A stretch of DNA of 64,000 nucleotides from Syngnathus acus (GCF_901709675.1 NC_051095.1:27015956-27079955), one strand, 5' to 3'. Positions 23,046 through 33,069 are shown, counted from the stretch's first letter. A program made the numbers and translations. The notes: generated from the letters alone by a model not told the origin.

Positions 23046-24491
23046 ACCACGATAAACGAACAGCAATGTAGCAAGGGATTACTGTAATTTGAATTTCAAG
23101 TGACGTCAGCAGCGCGACGTCGACGTCAGCAGCGCGACGTCAGCAGCGCGACGTCAGCAGCGCGACGTCAGCAGCGCGACGTCAGCAGCGCGACGTCAGC
23201 AGCGCGACGCGGCGTTGTTTACATAAAGGACAAAGATTGACTCGACGGAGCTCTCTTTCACTTCCGTGGATTGAAGTCGGGGGCCGGCGCTCGGCCGGGT
23301 GGCTGTCCAGGGACGGTGGATGGGGCTCGGACAATGCTTTTACGCACGCCCGGTCCTCTACCGAGCTGTCTTTCACCTCCGTGGATGGAAGTCGAGGGCC
23401 GGCGCTCGGCCGGGTGGCTGTCCGGGGACGGTGGATGGGGCTTGGTCATGGCTTTTACGCACGCCCGGTCCTATTCTATGGAGCTCTCTTCCATTTCCGT
23501 GGCTGGAAGTCCACGCCGCCACACGCCTGGAAGTTTGTTTTGTTAAATAAAGAGCCGTTTACCAAACCCACATCTTTCCTTGAACTTTGTTAACGCTACA
23601 ATATAGTTATATAGTAGATCTGTGGAATAACGACGAGGCTGACGTCAGGGCGCACGCACGCGCGACGTTGTTGACAAAGGACGAGGAATTTGATCGATGG
23701 ATTTAATGATTTAGAGTGCACAGATGGCCGGGTGGCTGTCCGGGGACGGTGGATGGGGCTCGGTCATGGCTTTTACGCACGCCCGGTCCTATTCTATGGA
23801 GCTCTCTTCCATTTCCGTGGCTGGAAGTCCACGCCGCCACACGCCTGTAAGTTTGTTTTGTTAAATAAAGAGCCGTTTACCAAACCCACGTCTTTCCTTG
23901 AACTTTGTTAACGCTACAATATAGTTATATAGTAGATCTGTGGAATAACGACGAGGCTGACGTCAGGGCGCACGCACGCGCGGCGTTGTTGACAAAGGAC
24001 GAGGAATTTGATCGATGGATTTAATGATTTAGAGTGCACAGATGGTTTGATAACATTATTGCTTATATAATAGTTATTTGATATATAATTTATATATCGT
24101 TATATGGGCCTGTGGAATATTTTGAAGTGCAAGAGCCGTCAGCAGCGCGCACGCATTGTTGACAAAGGACGATTGATGGATTTAATGAATTGGAGTGACA
24201 CAGATGGTTTTATTAACGTGTTATTTATGTAATAGTTTTTTGAATAACTCTGAATTTTACATCAGGGCCGTTCTCAGCTCTTAGTTTGTGTTTATGTCAC
24301 GTTAGCATACCTATCGTTTAGCCTGTTGTTGCTCGTTCATGACTGTTCTTGGTGTTGGATTTTGTCGAATAAATTGCCCCCCAAAATGCGACTTATACTC
24401 CGGAGCGACTTATGTTTTTTTTCACTTTTTTGGGCATTTTATGGCTGGTGCGACTTATACTCCGGTGCGACTTATAGTCCGAAAATTATGG
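23046..24491 (+). mobile_element. MITE-X copy 2, expanded
   Basis: Shares the order of copy 1: a gacgtcag segment, 118-bp repeats (23240-23540, and again 23715-23850), the tttaatgatttagagtg segments and the right end gcgacttatagtccgaaaat. The block 23580-23715 is repeated at 23890-24035. It is the most internally duplicated copy. Confidence 0.75.
23102..23205. repeat. 14-bp tandem array with CRE-like cores
   Basis: Seven perfect units gacgtcagcagcgc plus a 6-bp partial after the first. Each unit supplies GACGTCA, seven of the eight bases of a CRE; the first is the full TGACGTCA. Copy 1 of the MITE has a single such unit at 6411-6424. Confidence 0.9.
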
Positions 24492-24728
24492 TAATGAGAT
24501 GAGATCCATGTAAATTTTGGTGCCAGTTGATAGCTGACATTTTAAGCTAAAGTCTGTACAATGATTTCAAATGGGGAAATTGTGATCGCTTCCGACCGTG
24601 ACGTCATAAACCTAGACATGGAGGGGAGGGGTGTGTGGCACTATTCCTTGTAAAAGGTGGGTATTTTTAAAGGAATTCATTGTATAATTATTTCTCCAAA
24701 ATCAATGGATAAAATAGAAAATTCTAAC

Positions 24729-25157
24729 TGTTAGGGTTTGCAGAATATCTTCATCGTATGATTATGTTGGAATGTAACCTGTGATAATTTACCTAGCCTG
24801 TCCTGTCTTACCAAAAGTAGTAGACCAAAGTGCTAAGCTCTTTTCACCTGATTGACTAGCTGCAGAGGAAGCAATCAGAGTTGCTTTGTTTCCACAAAGT
24901 CGTAAAAGGCCCCCTGCTATGCTTTGATCAGCAGGGGAGCGGCTACACCCCATCCTGTGTTCCAACACCCCCACTTTCAACCCCACTGTGTTTCTTCTCA
25001 ATAAATATGCACCTGATGAGGCCTGACTTCAGACTTCATTCGACCATCGCTGTAAGCACAGCGACGAGTGAACTCTCCGCCTGCAGGTGTCTGAAACGAC
25101 TAACTTGTCTCCAGTGTGGTTCTTGCAAAATAAGTTAGAGTGAACACTACCCTAACA
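24729..25157 (+). repeat. ERV 5' LTR
   Basis: Starts tgttagggtttgc and ends accctaaca. AATAAA is seen at about 25001-25006, in the cttctcaataaatatgcac segment. No base differs by eye from 30914-31342. Confidence 0.93.
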
Positions 25158-25160
25158 TTT

Positions 25161-25178
25161 TGGTGCCGAAACCCGGGA
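25161..25178 (+). promoter_or_regulatory. Primer-binding site for tRNA-Phe
   Basis: The 18 bases tggtgccgaaacccggga lie 3 bp after the LTR. They are complementary to the 3' end of eukaryotic tRNA-Phe (...tcccgggtttcggcacca), which would prime minus-strand synthesis. Confidence 0.85.
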
Positions 25179-25440
25179 CCCTCATACCCGCCATCTGGCT
25201 GACGGAGGACGACGCGCTGTACACCGTCGACGGGCCAGCGTCCATTAGGAGGACCTGGTAAAGAAAGACCTGGGAAGGAAATTCTTCGCTGGGCCAGCGT
25301 CTTAGGTCTGCCTTCGTCTGACAGAGGTGGATTGACGGGACCCGGCAGTGCAACGAACCAGGGGACAAGTAAGTTAACGCCCTAAAGTTGTGTGATTGTG
25401 TTGTTGTGAAACGCGTAAAAGGTAGAGGTGCACGGAATAT

Positions 25441-25777
25441 AGCTTGGGTTCGAGTCCCAGGGGAAGTAACAGACTAAGAAAAGCAGAGCTTCTTTTTCGT
25501 TCATCGAAGAAGTGCGTAGATTCTTCTTTGTCTGTTCTTCCAAGCTGAGGGATCTGGCTTGGGTTAGAGTCCCAGTGGAAGGAACGTGCTAAGAAACACG
25601 GAGCTTCTTTTTTGTTAATCAAAGAAGGGTGTAGATATTTCTTTGTACGTTTCTCCGGCCAAAGAACAGCTTGGGTTCAAGTCCCAGTGGAAGGAACGGG
25701 CTAAGAAAGAACAGAGTTTCTTTTTCCTAATTGAAGAAGGGCGTAGATTCTTTTTTCTGTCCGTTCCTCCAAGCTGT
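25441..25777 (+). repeat. Three tandem leader repeats with a covarying RNA fold
   Basis: Units at 25441-25546, 25556-25660 and 25666-25777. Each opens with a tRNA T-arm-like hairpin (gggttcgagtccc in unit 1) and has a long-range stem: ggaagtaacagac with gtctgttcttcc (unit 1), ggaaggaacgtgc with gtacgtttctcc (unit 2), ggaaggaacgggc with gtccgttcctcc (unit 3). Several paired positions change together. Unit 3 also closes with acagcttgg/ccaagctgt. A packaging or dimerisation signal is plausible. Confidence 0.75.
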
Positions 25778-25972
25778 GTTGGAGGGTTTTACACCCATCC
25801 TGGATAGGCCTAAAAATAAAAAGCGCTGGTGTTTGTGTGGTTGAGAGTGCGACTGGTAGGATAAATTGACCGCAAAGAGAATTTGGTGGAAGGTCAATTT
25901 AAACCTGCATTGAGGATCCTCAAAGAAAATAAAAATAAAAAAAATTGTATAAACCTAAAATACCTAATTAAG

Positions 25973-26755
25973 ATGGGAAACAAAACCGGTAAATCCCTAG
26001 CTCTTGAAGGAGATGAGAAGTACATGGCATGTAAATTTCTTAATTGTATGCAATACATGCCAAAGTGGAAGAAAAAGTATGGAGTAGAAGGGACGTTGAA
26101 AGTTGAAGTGTGGAAGATGGTGGTTGATGTTTTGGAGGAGAGTGTAGATAGAACGACAAAGGGACTGAAAAAGAAAAGAAAAGAGAGAGAGTTGAATTGT
26201 GCTAGAATGTGGTTGAAAGCTTCACAAGAGAAAAGAGAACAAATTCAGGAGACAAAACCTGGAAAGATAAAAAGTGATGAGACCGCCATTCAATTAAGAT
26301 TTGAAAAAGAATTCTGGGTGCACAGTGGCACCCCATTCGATGATGCGGCTGAGAGTGCTTATCAGCAACGTCTTAAAAACGCGCTCATCACTGTTTCCCC
26401 CCCCGACTTCGGCAACTGGGTGAGGAAACATTTGGTGGAAGTAGATATTGCAAGTGTGACAACAACTACGCAATGGGCCAAAAGTTCTGATGTATTTCAT
26501 CTAGGCGATGATGATGATGATGTTGACCTAGATGAAGATACAACAGTCTTCTTTCATGGGTCCCAGCAGGCCAGAGGAAGAGGTAGAGGCCAACAAGGTC
26601 GCAGGCCGCAATATAATTCAAAACCCCCATCAGATTCTGACAACTGTTGGAACTGTGGGAGACGAGGACACTTGGCAAGAGCGTGTCGTTTTGCAAAACA
26701 ATACCAATCAAAGGGTGGAGGAAGGGGCAGAGGAAAAGCCAAATTGTCAGCGTGA
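25973..26755 (+). CDS. ERV gag, shortened (260 aa)
   Basis: Gag would build the particle and bind the RNA. The start is ATG at 25973, giving MGNKTGKS with Gly2, the expected N-myristoylation context; upstream codons in frame have no ATG. A Lys-rich matrix-like region (1-120) leads to a segment resembling the C-terminal part of capsid (about 135-180), then an acidic DDDDDDVDLDED stretch, an Arg/Gly-rich region and one CCHC knuckle (CWNCGRRGHLARAC, about 231-244). Gammaretroviral Gag is usually near 500 residues, so most of the capsid N-terminal half is missing without a frame break. It is probably unable to form particles alone. It ends in a stop, after which pol should begin but does not. Confidence 0.85.
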   Translation: MGNKTGKSLALEGDEKYMACKFLNCMQYMPKWKKKYGVEGTLKVEVWKMVVDVLEESVDRTTKGLKKKRKERELNCARMWLKASQEKREQIQETKPGKIKSDETAIQLRFEKEFWVHSGTPFDDAAESAYQQRLKNALITVSPPDFGNWVRKHLVEVDIASVTTTTQWAKSSDVFHLGDDDDDVDLDEDTTVFFHGSQQARGRGRGQQGRRPQYNSKPPSDSDNCWNCGRRGHLARACRFAKQYQSKGGGRGRGKAKLSA

Positions 26756-27720
26756 CTAGATTCCTCCCCTGTGATCTCTTTTCTCATACAGAGGAAGAAA
26801 TAACAGATGTCCATATGAAAGCAAGACATGTCATTGTCAGATTATTAGAACGTTTTTTTAGATTGTTAGAGCTCCTGTCCATGCAAGGAGTATGACAATG
26901 CTGTTGTATGCCCAATGACAAATGACCAGAGATCAAATTGTGTATGTACACTAAAGTTAAAATTTGCAAATCAAGTGGTAAATGAATGCAACTGGCTTCT
27001 AGAAGATAAATAAAACTTAGAATGTGCTGTCCTCGTGTGCGTGGGAGGGACCAGCTCATGATCGACCACAGGAAATGGCCAGCCTGTGACGAATCATTGG
27101 TGCTGGGATCTACCTTACGCGCGCGAGAGCTGTGCATGCGTGTTAAAATTATGAAAATTGGCTAAACTTTTAGTGCACAGAAATTTGCTAGACTGTGGTC
27201 TATCCAATTTGCACCGCAGAACAGAAACGCTTTTGAAAGATAAAAATGAGAGGAAAAGAGAGAAATCTGTTTGCGAGCAGAAACTGATCCACACTAGTGC
27301 ATGTTAAGTAAGAAACGACAGAACATGCTTTCAGGAATTGGAAGAATCAAAATTGTGAAGGAAAACTTCTGATTGATTTGCCAGCAGTTTTTTTGCGTGT
27401 TGAGTTTTTTTTGGATTGGTGGATTGTTCTATCAAGAACCTTGAGATGGAAACGGTATGTGAATGTTGTGTGGTGAGCTTGGATGTATTGGGACCGATGT
27501 GATAGAAAGTCTCCTTCTTGGAGACTGCGTGTGAGATGCAAATGAGCATTGATGACTGATTGCCTGAATGAAGGGAAAATACAGGTTGAATGGTTGGCGT
27601 TGTTGGACACTTCTATCCAAAATTAGTAGAGCGACTTTGAAGAAAGAGTGATTTTGAGTACGTTAAATGCTAAGGAAGAAATAAATATATAAAGGGAACA
27701 ATCAAAGTGGGTATGCAATT
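26756..27720 (+). other. Non-retroviral insert in place of protease and RT
   Basis: Between the gag stop and RNase H I find no protease DSG/DTG motif, no RT boxes (LPQG, YxDD) and no long frame. The base composition is AT-rich, with a 7-bp hairpin agtctcc/ggagact near 27508-27526. It could be captured host RNA, another element, or scrambled pol. It is bounded by continuous ERV sequence. Confidence 0.55.
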
Positions 27721-28716
27721 GTGAAATTGCCATACCAGATCGCTGAAGCAGAGGAGCTTCCATACAGCAGGTCGGCGCAGGCTGCTGAGCTAATTGCACT
27801 AACAAGAGCTTGTGAATTGGCGGAAGATAAGGAAGTCACTGTATACACAGACAGTCAGGATGCGTTTTCTACTCTGTTCTATTTTGCAAAACAATGGGAG
27901 CGCAGGGGGTTGACGACATCAACTGGTAAGCCAGTTACCCATGCCTCCTTGTTGAAGGACTTGTTGCAGGCCATTCATTTACCTGCTAAACTGGCTGTGT
28001 GTAAATGTGCTGCTCACACCACAGGCACAGACGAAGCCTCGAATGGACACAGGTTAGCGGACAGAATTGCTAAAGAAGCGGCAGCAGGGAAACATGGCCA
28101 TGAATTTTTTTTAATAGATTCAGAGGACACGCATCTCATAGATAAGACTATACTGACAGATATGCAGGGCAATGCTCCAATGGTGGAAAGACGAATGTGG
28201 ACGACAAAAGGAGCAATAGCGGACACAGATAATATCCTCCGCGTCGATGACAAACCTGTTTTGCCTAAGTCACTTTTTAAAGCAGCGGCAATTGCGACGC
28301 ATGGGCCTTGCCATGTGTCGACAGGGGGGATGAGGTCCATCATACATCAACAATTCACTACCTTTGGTTTGGATGTTTACTTAAAAAAATTTTGTAAAGC
28401 ATGTCCCGTTTGTGTGAAACATAATCCACAAGGAAACATGAGACCTAAGAGAGGCTCATTTCCAAAACCGTCTTACCCATTTCAAATCATGCACATGGAT
28501 TTTATTGAGCTCACACAAAGTGGACCTCACAAATACTGCCTAGTGATGATTGATGCATTTTCCAAATGGGTGGAAATAGTTCCGTCTAAACGTGCGGATG
28601 CCTTAACAGTGGCAAAAGCCATTTGCAAAGCCATCATACCGACTCATGGCATCCCCCAAACCATTTACAGTGACAATGGTCCACAGATGAAGAACAGTCT
28701 TTGGCAGACTGCATGA
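27721..28716 (+). pseudogene. ERV pol remnant: RNase H and integrase, cut before catalytic Glu
   Basis: The open part begins inside RNase H (AEAEELPYS, then AAELIALTRACELA, VYTDSQDAF and the late ADRIAKEAA). It continues to the integrase zinc-binding region (THGPCHVST ... CKACPVCVKHN) and core, with the first Asp in HMDFIEL and the second in YSDNGPQ. A deletion right after DNGPQM removes the segment with the catalytic Glu and shifts the frame; about ten unrelated codons then reach the stop at 28716. Integrase cannot be functional. The sequence is otherwise clean, consistent with a recent deletion. Confidence 0.88.
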
Positions 28717-28973
28717 TTAGAACGCTCAGACTGACAGAGGTGTCAAATGCAAATTTACTGCCGCCTGATCTTTCATCCTCACAGGTCGACAACAGCGTCA
28801 AGCCAGGAGACTGGGTCTACATCAAAGTCATCAAAAGAAAGAGCTGGGCCAGCCCACGGTGGGAGGGACCATTCCAAGTCCTGCTGACTACCCCCACCGC
28901 AGTAAAGATAGCTGAACGGCCCAGCTGGATTCACCTCAGCCACTGCAAGTTGCAGAGAGTGCTGGACCCCTAA
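28690..28973 (+). pseudogene. ERV integrase C-terminal domain
   Basis: The frame resumes after the deletion with [14 protein letters not shown] and the SH3-like C-terminal domain: [33 protein letters not shown] and WIHLSHCKL. This is the gammaretroviral arrangement. It ends 61 bp before the env ATG. It is a broken 3' part of pol, not a separate gene. Confidence 0.85.
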
Positions 28974-29034
28974 TTCGGAGTGGTGGGGAAGGCTAACTTC
29001 AAAGGAGTCCTATCGTTTAGGGTGGGACGTCTCA

Positions 29035-30594
29035 ATGTTGGTGAAGAAAACAACGATCCCCACTCCGCTAGGCGAGGGGATGTCCCGGTGTCTCTGCCAT
29101 CCTAGTAGCAACGGGGCTCCATATGCCAGATGGATCCTCTGCTGCGTTGTGGTTGGAGCGTGCTATGGTCTATGGACTCAACTGAACAGACCAAGTGACA
29201 ATGTTGACCGTGGAAAACGATGGTCACACGATGAGAACTTTGAGGACTGGTCATGGGACCCCAGAAACCCATACGAAACCAACACTTGGTACCGCTACGT
29301 CAAATTCACTGTGAGATCGCACACACAGGAGGGCTGCTATGTGTGTTCCAAACTCCCGCCGTCCTCCACACAAGTTCACTTGGAGGCCAGAGCAATGAAT
29401 GTCACTGAAGCGAAATGCATGGCATCCATGGGAGGAGTTGGATATCAACACCGTGCTGTCACAGTCAGTGATGCCGAGCCGTCCCGCCCTGGACTTGCGG
29501 AAGGTACCTGTGATCAGCTTTTCTGGACAAATCTCAATGTGACTGTTAAAGGACGAACACTGCCGCAGGTGGCCTTCACAGACCGGCCACCTGGAGTGAA
29601 CTATACGTGTTACGTCCAAGGAAGTGAGACCCACAAATGCATTGACAGAGACTGCTCTCCAGGAGGGAACTGGATGGGAGCTTTGGACATCGCCACTGAG
29701 TGTCAGGATAAGAGAGCCATTTCAGGTGGTGAGGGCTCTCCGACCAACATGGCTGCACCATCAAACGGAACATACTTCATACAGAATGGCTGGTGGCTTT
29801 GTGGTCACAAGGTTTATCCGATGCTGCCCGCCAACTGGACAGGAGTGTGTGCACCAGTGTGGGTGACAGACCACACCTACAGGATACAACATCGTCAGCT
29901 GACGACAGCACACAACTCTTCTGGACGTCGCCGCAGGGCGATTGCAACCTTTGACCCCCATGACCCTGTCTGGGGTGCGAATGTTCCGGACGACCATAAA
30001 ATATGGCCTGTCGGAAACAAAGTTGTTCATGCGCTTTTTCCTTGGATCGGAGTTGGAAAACAATCTCTCTTCATCGAGACACTGAACTATCGTTTTCAAT
30101 CCTTTGTGAACCTCTCACTGCAAGTCGATGATGGACAAAATAGGGGGATCCAGGCTATTAGACTAATGGTCTTGCAAAACAGGATGGTTCTGGACTTGTT
30201 GACGGCAGCACAAGGTGGTGTGTGCCACATCATTGGGACTTCCTGTTGCACATACATTCCAGGAGATAACGACACGCACATCAAGGAAGCCATGAACTCA
30301 CTGAGGAATTTACAGCAGGCCATGTCGGAGGATAACATCCCACATCAATGGGATTTCTTTTCATGGCTATTCTCTGGCGCGTGGTGGCAGTTGCTGTTGA
30401 AACTTGTGACTCCTGTGCTTGCTGTGCTGGTATTGTTGTGCTTGTTTACGACCTGTGTTATCCCGTGTTTGAAGTCTGCTGTGACAAGGTTTGTGTCTTC
30501 TACCGTGGCACAAGTGCATATACAACTTCTTAGAGATGACGGATGTGATGACTATGATGTGCTGCGAGATGTGGATTGCGTAGATGCTGTTTAG
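29035..30594 (+). CDS. env: ERV envelope glycoprotein, uninterrupted 519 aa
   Basis: Env would mediate receptor binding and membrane fusion. Visible parts in order: a hydrophobic signal segment (about 32-47), surface subunit with a CXXC motif (CYVC, 101-104) and several N-glycosylation sites (for example N122, N168, N189, N244, N267), a furin-type site RRRR (298-301), transmembrane subunit with N359, the CX6CC motif (397-405), and a membrane span (about 451-478) with a 40-residue tail. CXXC plus CX6CC is the gamma-type covalent SU-TM pairing. The length is shorter than the usual 600 or more. There is no stop or frameshift, in contrast to the broken gag and pol. The hydrophobic stretch after the cleavage site is not strongly fusion-peptide-like. 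Whether it is expressed or has a host role is unknown. Confidence 0.9.
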   Translation: MLVKKTTIPTPLGEGMSRCLCHPSSNGAPYARWILCCVVVGACYGLWTQLNRPSDNVDRGKRWSHDENFEDWSWDPRNPYETNTWYRYVKFTVRSHTQEGCYVCSKLPPSSTQVHLEARAMNVTEAKCMASMGGVGYQHRAVTVSDAEPSRPGLAEGTCDQLFWTNLNVTVKGRTLPQVAFTDRPPGVNYTCYVQGSETHKCIDRDCSPGGNWMGALDIATECQDKRAISGGEGSPTNMAAPSNGTYFIQNGWWLCGHKVYPMLPANWTGVCAPVWVTDHTYRIQHRQLTTAHNSSGRRRRAIATFDPHDPVWGANVPDDHKIWPVGNKVVHALFPWIGVGKQSLFIETLNYRFQSFVNLSLQVDDGQNRGIQAIRLMVLQNRMVLDLLTAAQGGVCHIIGTSCCTYIPGDNDTHIKEAMNSLRNLQQAMSEDNIPHQWDFFSWLFSGAWWQLLLKLVTPVLAVLVLLCLFTTCVIPCLKSAVTRFVSSTVAQVHIQLLRDDGCDDYDVLRDVDCVDAV

Positions 30595-30651
30595 CTCAGC
30601 ATTCTTTTACACAAACTTGATGATTTGACCATCGAAAATGCCTTGCAAGTG

Positions 30652-30870
30652 ATGGGTACAATGATGTACTGTTTCTGTGTTTTTCTTTTTCTTTTTTTAT
30701 TGATAACATTCTGGTCGCCTAAGGCAAAGGGGCCGTGTAACTCTTTTCCTGCATTTAATCTGGCCGCAGGTTTTTCAGTTGCACACAAAATTTGGACTGG
30801 AGCGTTGAGGGAAATACCTCGTCTTCACTGGAAATTATTGCTGTCATTGTATTTTCTTTCTTATGTTTGA
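30652..30870 (+). CDS. Small ORF after env (72 aa)
   Basis: The first ATG gives MGTMMYCF followed by a run of about 18 hydrophobic residues and TFWSPKAKGPC. A decayed related ERV on the reverse strand at about 49905-49960 keeps the FWSPKA.GPC.FPA part in frame. That may reflect coding constraint or merely a conserved 3' RNA segment. I cannot assign a function; a single-pass membrane accessory protein is one possibility, a leftover of the env 3' end another. Confidence 0.3.
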   Translation: MGTMMYCFCVFLFLFLLITFWSPKAKGPCNSFPAFNLAAGFSVAHKIWTGALREIPRLHWKLLLSLYFLSYV

Positions 30871-30900
30871 TTGATCGGGTTTGACATACTCATATGATAA

Positions 30901-30911
30901 AACAGGGGGGA
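30901..30911 (+). promoter_or_regulatory. ERV polypurine tract
   Basis: aacagggggga lies 2 bp before the 3' LTR, where plus-strand synthesis would be primed. Confidence 0.8.
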
Positions 30912-30913
30912 TA

Positions 30914-31342
30914 TGTTAGGGTTTGCAGAATATCTTCATCGTATGATTATGTTGGAATGTAACCTGTGATAATTTACCTAGCCTGTCCTGTCTTACCAAA
31001 AGTAGTAGACCAAAGTGCTAAGCTCTTTTCACCTGATTGACTAGCTGCAGAGGAAGCAATCAGAGTTGCTTTGTTTCCACAAAGTCGTAAAAGGCCCCCT
31101 GCTATGCTTTGATCAGCAGGGGAGCGGCTACACCCCATCCTGTGTTCCAACACCCCCACTTTCAACCCCACTGTGTTTCTTCTCAATAAATATGCACCTG
31201 ATGAGGCCTGACTTCAGACTTCATTCGACCATCGCTGTAAGCACAGCGACGAGTGAACTCTCCGCCTGCAGGTGTCTGAAACGACTAACTTGTCTCCAGT
31301 GTGGTTCTTGCAAAATAAGTTAGAGTGAACACTACCCTAACA
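30914..31342 (+). repeat. ERV 3' LTR
   Basis: 429 bp, the same as the 5' LTR by eye. Followed by the target duplication ctaac. Confidence 0.93.
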
Positions 31343-31347
31343 CTAAC

Positions 31348-32590
31348 TTTTTTTCATTTTCCTGACAAAACAAAAAAGGAAGTGGGCTATTTAGCAAAAA
31401 ATGAACTTCTTCGCTTTACTGTCCCTTGGGTTAACAATACATTTGCATTGTTTTTGTCAAGCAAAAAAGTTCCATATGATACTTTGTGTGTCATGTTTTT
31501 AAACAGAGAGCAGAGGGGCAGCAGTGAGTGCTTCTTTGGTTGACGCCATCTTCCTCTTAAACACATACAGAAGGCATACCAACATGTTGGTAGACAGGCG
31601 GCTTTGCATGGATGAATACTTGCATTCACGACAGAGTTGGCAAACTCCCCTTATTTGTTTTATAAATACCGGTGCTAAAATTAAATGGTAATGAAATATC
31701 AGTACAATAATGGTACCTGTGCCCCGTGCAACACTACATTGAGGAGCAAAAATTACACCCAAATCTTTCTCCAATCCTCTTCTCTCTTTTGTCAAGCTCC
31801 TCACTCTTTGAGGCAATTTTTAGTGTGAGGTTCTACAGTAGAATGTATACGGAATTCAAAGAATCGCATGACCCATATGTGTGGCTGTTTCGCTGAAAAC
31901 CCGTACATGCATTTGCAGTGTGTGTGAAAGCTTCAGTTGCTATCCTCCAGTTACCATCCTCCAAAACTGTGGCAGATAGCACAATGCTGCTCCACTGAAA
32001 AACGAGGACAACATTTGCATTTACCATTCGCCAAATCATGATTTACCAGAGTCCACAGGAAAATAGACGATCCAAAGGCAAGACCAACACGTAACCAGTT
32101 GGGGGAAGTAGTGTCACGCTTGGAACTTGTAAACACGGGCCTGGACCCAACTGCAAACATACAGTGGTAAACATTAATGCATTTCCACACTTTAATACAT
32201 GGTTAGGTTCAAAAATTGCTCTTTGGTGCACCTAATTTAGGTGCATATGTGCCCAAATTTTGTGATGTAGTGACTAAAAAATAAATAATTCTAAAGGCGG
32301 CCAGAGACGCATATGAATGGCTACTGTATCATAATACGGCTTTCAATCTTCTGTTCCTTGCACATTATGTTTATTATGGTTGTCACTGAGATTTATGCAT
32401 GTTTGTATGTTTGCAGAGCTCCTTCGTCTCTGTCAATAAACGTTGTTAATAAAAGGTATGCGTCCCCAAAAAAACATCTCTTTCCTGACAATCCTCATTG
32501 TGTGTATTCTCTTACAAATGATAATTAAACATTAAAACACCTGCTTCTTATGCAGCTTATATATGAACAAAACAAGATTTTCCCCGAATT
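31348..32590. other. No recognised feature
   Basis: Unique-looking AT-rich DNA. A degraded MITE end (gttcagaaattacggta) closes at about 32643. Confidence 0.35.
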
Positions 32591-32722
32591 TTAGCTGGTA
32601 CGATTTATAATCAGGTGCGGCTTATCGTTCAGAAATTACGGTAAACATACTGCACCAACAACCAAGACCCGTTGTCTTAGCAACACCTAAATTCCCACAC
32701 CTATGCCCACAAAAAGGCAAAA

Positions 32723-33069
32723 GGCGGTGGCGCACTGCGTCCGCCTCACAGTTAGGAGGGTGCCGTTTCGATTCCACCTCCAACCCTTCCTGAGTGGAGT
32801 TTGCATGTTCTCCCCGTGCCCGCATGAGTTTACTTCTGGCACGCCGGTTTCCTCCCACATCCCAAAAACATGCTTGGAAGGCCAATTGAGCCCTCTAAAT
32901 TGCCCCTAGGTGTGAGTGTGAGTGCGGATGGTTGATCGTCTCTGTGTGCCCTGCGATCGGCTGGCAACCGGTTCAAGGTGTCCACCGCCTACTGCGCGAT
33001 GACTGCTGGGATAGGCTCCAGCACGCCCGCGACCCCCGTCGGGACAAGCGGTATAGAAAATGGATGGAT
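32723..33069 (+). mobile_element. SINE-A, near full length
   Basis: Head ggcggtggcgcactgcgtcc, body gtttgcatgttctccccgtg, 3' block gctgggataggctccagca and an ATGG tail are all present. The B box is degraded (gtttcgattcc). Confidence 0.88.

Larger units (their letters stand above)
24729..31342 (+). mobile_element. Young endogenous retrovirus, internally deleted
   Basis: Flanked by the 5-bp duplication ctaac (24724-24728, 31343-31347). It has 429-bp LTRs that I read as identical, a tRNA-Phe primer site, a structured leader, a short gag, about 0.96 kb of non-retroviral sequence in place of protease and RT, RNase H, a broken integrase, an uninterrupted env and a polypurine tract. Env motifs and integrase C-terminus are gammaretrovirus-like. 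Confidence 0.93.

Noticed and set aside
25441-25470. Exact B-box sequence in the ERV leader as a tRNA gene.
   Set aside because: There is no A box or acceptor stem at the right distance; only a T-arm-like hairpin is supported.
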